This document shows, piece after piece, positions 62,490-64,000 of a stretch of 64,000 bases of DNA. This stretch comes from Citromicrobium bathyomarinum (GTDB taxonomy: Bacteria; Pseudomonadota; Alphaproteobacteria; Sphingomonadales; Sphingomonadaceae): assembly GCA_001306305.2 (NCBI GenBank), contig CP155577.1:1781501-1845500 (forward strand), read 5' to 3'. Under the pieces are notes generated by a model. It was not told the origin of the DNA, ran no database searches, and was given only the letters and a program-made list of their open reading frames with translations. The position numbers and the translations under genes are program-made. Every line of letters starts with the position of its first letter. Position 1 is the first letter of the stretch.

Positions 62490-63068
62490 CTACCCTCCGA
62501 GAATCCCGGCGGCCTGAGCGATCACCCACAGCCCGATGACGAGGAACAGCAGCGCGGCGATGATCCGCACGGCCTTGAGCGATACGCGCTCGATAATCGC
62601 ATTGCCGAACCACACCGCGGGCACGTTCGCCAGCATCATGCCAGCCGTGGTGCCGATGGTGACCAGCAGCACGTTGCCGAACTGCGCGCCGAGCGCGATG
62701 GTCGCGATCTGCGTCTTGTCGCCGATCTCGACCAGGAAGAAGGCGATTGCTGTGGTCAGGAACGCGCCGAAGCGGCCTGTCTTGGGCTCGTCGTCGTCTT
62801 CGAATGTGTCCGGCACCAGCGTCCACGCCGCCATCGCAACGAAGCCGATACCCACCGCATAGCGGAACCACTGCCCGTCGAGCAGTCCGGCGATCGCATG
62901 GCCGAGGAATGCGGCGATGCCATGGTTGGCGAGCGTGGCGACGAGGATGCCGAGGATGATCGGCACAGGCGTGCGAAACCGCGCGGCGAGCACGATGGCG
63001 AGCAGCATGGTCTTGTCGCCGATCTCGGCCAGAGCGACCACGGCGGTAGAGGTGAGGATGGCGTCCAC
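62490..63068 (-). CDS. GDT1/TMEM165-family manganese exporter (UPF0016)
   Basis: 192 residues from GTG 63068, preceded by GGAGATAG; an upstream ATG at 63110 lies within the riboswitch region and is less likely. Six membrane helices in two repeats, each with the family signature E-x-G-D-K-T: VALAEIGDKTMLLAI and FFLVEIGDKTQIATI. Members export Mn2+ (or exchange Ca2+/Mn2+ for H+). A yybP-ykoY Mn2+ riboswitch stands directly upstream, which strongly supports this role. Confidence 0.92.
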   Translation of the reverse strand: MDAILTSTAVVALAEIGDKTMLLAIVLAARFRTPVPIILGILVATLANHGIAAFLGHAIAGLLDGQWFRYAVGIGFVAMAAWTLVPDTFEDDDEPKTGRFGAFLTTAIAFFLVEIGDKTQIATIALGAQFGNVLLVTIGTTAGMMLANVPAVWFGNAIIERVSLKAVRIIAALLFLVIGLWVIAQAAGILGG

Positions 63069-63255
63069 TTTGACTATCTCCGGGCCGGGCGAACAAGACA
63101 GCAACGGCACATGACCTCCCGCCCGGCCAGGCGAAAGTCAGGTGCCATTGGTCTTGCCCGTGCGGATCACTCCGCGCCCCTGCGCCACGACCTCTCGGCC
63201 GAGTATGTTGACGCGAGGGAACCGCTGCGCGTGAGCTGCGGCGGGCTACTCCCCA
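63069..63255 (-). promoter_or_regulatory. yybP-ykoY manganese riboswitch with expression platform
   Basis: On the minus strand the leader contains GGGGAGTAG (63254-63246), CGTCAACATACTCGG (about 63213-63199) and ACCAATGGC further on, the conserved loops of the yybP-ykoY Mn2+ sensor. The aptamer's 3' side contains GGCCGGGCG (63128-63120), which is perfectly complementary to CGCCCGGCC (63079-63071) just before the ribosome site CGGAGATAG. This pairing is a likely expression platform. No Rfam scan could be run. Confidence 0.8.
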
Positions 63256-63328
63256 GATGACGGGCGCGAGCTAACAGGGGGGAGGGGGTGGTGCAAGGGT
63301 TGCAGTGGAGAGGCGAACTGGCCTGAAA

Positions 63329-63657
63329 TCATAAATCATGATCTTCAGGAACTGGACCTGACATCGGCGCAATTTGATCTACGCCAAATCTATTTCTAAT
63401 AAAGCGTTCTTGGCGCTTGTCGGTCGCAGCAACAAAGTTTTCAGCTTTTTCGACGATCCAGCGATTAACCTGCGTCACTAAATCTTTGGTCGTCATCGCG
63501 CTAATATCGCGCAGAGTTTTCTTTTGGTGTGCTGCAACGAGAAGGCGTCGGGGGCTTAGAGGAATGGCGTAATGGGCTCCGTCAGTTGCTAACCCGTTAG
63601 TTCTGATGGGTACGCCGTCCGAGATAAGGAACGTATTAGCTGGAGGCGAGGTGGTAA
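63329..63657 (-). pseudogene. DUF4238-like gene, 3' fragment cut by an IS
   Basis: The last 110 codons of a gene whose 5' part is missing in the window. Phrases such as NTFLISDGVPIRTNG, HYAIPLSPRRLLVAAH and VNRWIVEKAENFVAATDKR match the C-terminal layout of DUF4238 proteins (a family of unknown function). The frame runs into IS sequence at about 63658. The remaining 5' part is expected beyond the IS, outside this window. GC content is lower than in neighbouring genes. Confidence 0.6.
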
Positions 63658-64000
63658 GAGCCTGACTCAGAAGTTTATGCGATCTGGCAGTGGCTTGCGA
63701 TGAGGCGGGTGAGGCGGCGGATGTGGGCGATGGTAGTCCATGCGGTGGAACTTTCGATAGTTCTTTCCCAGTCCTTTGCGAGCCGTCGACATCTGCCGAG
63801 CCAGGCGAAGGTGCGCTCGACCACCCAGCGGCGCGGGAGCAGAACAAAGCCCCTGGCGGTGTCGCAGCGGCGCACGATCTCGAGCGTCCATTGCCCATGC
63901 CCTTGAAGCGCGCCGATGAGCTTGTCGCCTGCGTAGCCCCCATCGGCGAAGAGGTGGCGCAGCCACGGGAAGCGGTAGCGGATTGCCTTGATGAGATCGA
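63658..64000 (-). mobile_element. IS5-family insertion sequence (right part only)
   Basis: The IS begins near 63658 (GAGCCTGACTCAG at its inner edge) and continues beyond the window. Its transposase is at 63675-64000. Insertion broke the DUF4238-like gene. The far end, inverted repeat and target duplication cannot be seen. Confidence 0.7.
63675..64000 (-). CDS. IS5-family transposase, C-terminal part (5' end outside window)
   Basis: 108 codons are visible. The N-terminal part of the visible region reads FRYRFPWLRHLFADGGYAGD-like text (catalytic Asp region), followed by IVRRCDTARGFVLLPRRWVV and ERTFAWLGRCRRLAKDWE with the last catalytic Glu. This is the DDE transposase of the IS427-like group of the IS5 family. 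The stop is TAA at 63675-63677. It reads in one frame, so no decay is visible in this part. Confidence 0.85.
   Translation of the reverse strand, partial: DLIKAIRYRFPWLRHLFADGGYAGDKLIGALQGHGQWTLEIVRRCDTARGFVLLPRRWVVERTFAWLGRCRRLAKDWERTIESSTAWTTIAHIRRLTRLIASHCQIA

Noticed and set aside
1-64000. CRISPR array, restriction-modification or toxin-antitoxin system
   Set aside because: No array of spaced direct repeats, no cas genes and no recognisable methylase/nuclease or toxin pair were found on either strand.

Overview
The window looks like chromosomal DNA of an alphaproteobacterium of the order Sphingomonadales, most likely Erythrobacteraceae (Erythrobacter, Qipengyuania or Altererythrobacter type). 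This rests on the high GC content with strong GC3 bias, the aa3 cytochrome oxidase gene order, a class I (archaeal-type) lysyl-tRNA synthetase, the plant-type glutamate-cysteine ligase and the general character of the proteins. No rRNA, tRNA or CRISPR array was seen.

Region by region. 1-4547 is the end of a prophage late operon: a tail-tip protein with fibronectin III domains that starts before the window, a tail-fibre-like protein, a protein with an internal duplication and a small protein. 4548-4904 holds a strong hairpin and two DnaA-box-like sequences. An unrecognised cupin-like gene (4905-5690) converges on a compact minus-strand operon of nine genes (12547 down to 5682): pyrE, a beta-lactamase-family lipoprotein, pdxJ, a small membrane protein, acpS, lepB, an AI-2E family transporter, a DUF3089 hydrolase and ruvX. 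12751-19222 is the cytochrome c oxidase operon (coxB, ctaD, ctaB, a 50-residue protein, ctaG, ctaE, a probable DUF983 remnant, SURF1), followed by thrC, an RNA-methyltransferase-like gene, folB-like, an SDR-fragment-like gene and moaA/moaD/moaE. An orphan membrane protein with a perfect FNR-type site follows.

24707-33100 holds a lipoprotein, rplU-rpmA (L21 with a long Lys/Ala tail), a GNAT acetyltransferase, a metal-dependent-hydrolase gene divergent from a TetR regulator, an esterase, ygfZ, pyrC and rarD. 33334-45255 holds astD, selO, an alpha/beta hydrolase with a glycosyltransferase, yfgM-bamB, an isoprenylcysteine-methyltransferase-like membrane protein, gshA, rsmE and ubiA. 45353-54170 holds a DinG-like helicase, sixA, an S41 peptidase, soxR divergent from a VOC protein across a SoxR box, lysK, a prolyl-hydroxylase-like oxygenase and cytochrome b561. 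54230-64000 holds an Arg-rich RcnB-like protein, a PPOX protein, a ClC channel, a small membrane protein, acyP, a TetR regulator divergent from a DUF1254 lipoprotein over a 22-bp palindrome, a chemoreceptor, a GDT1-type manganese exporter behind a yybP-ykoY riboswitch, and a DUF4238-like gene cut by an IS5-family insertion sequence that runs off the window.

Most of the window is ordinary housekeeping sequence. The most interesting signals are regulatory or evolutionary: the manganese riboswitch, a tandem GTGTGTCAG element found in the same orientation upstream of two unrelated genes, the FNR site before an orphan membrane gene, the operator-like repeats at divergent promoters, the eroded gene inside the oxidase operon and the duplicated prophage protein. 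I did not find a clear new multi-gene system.
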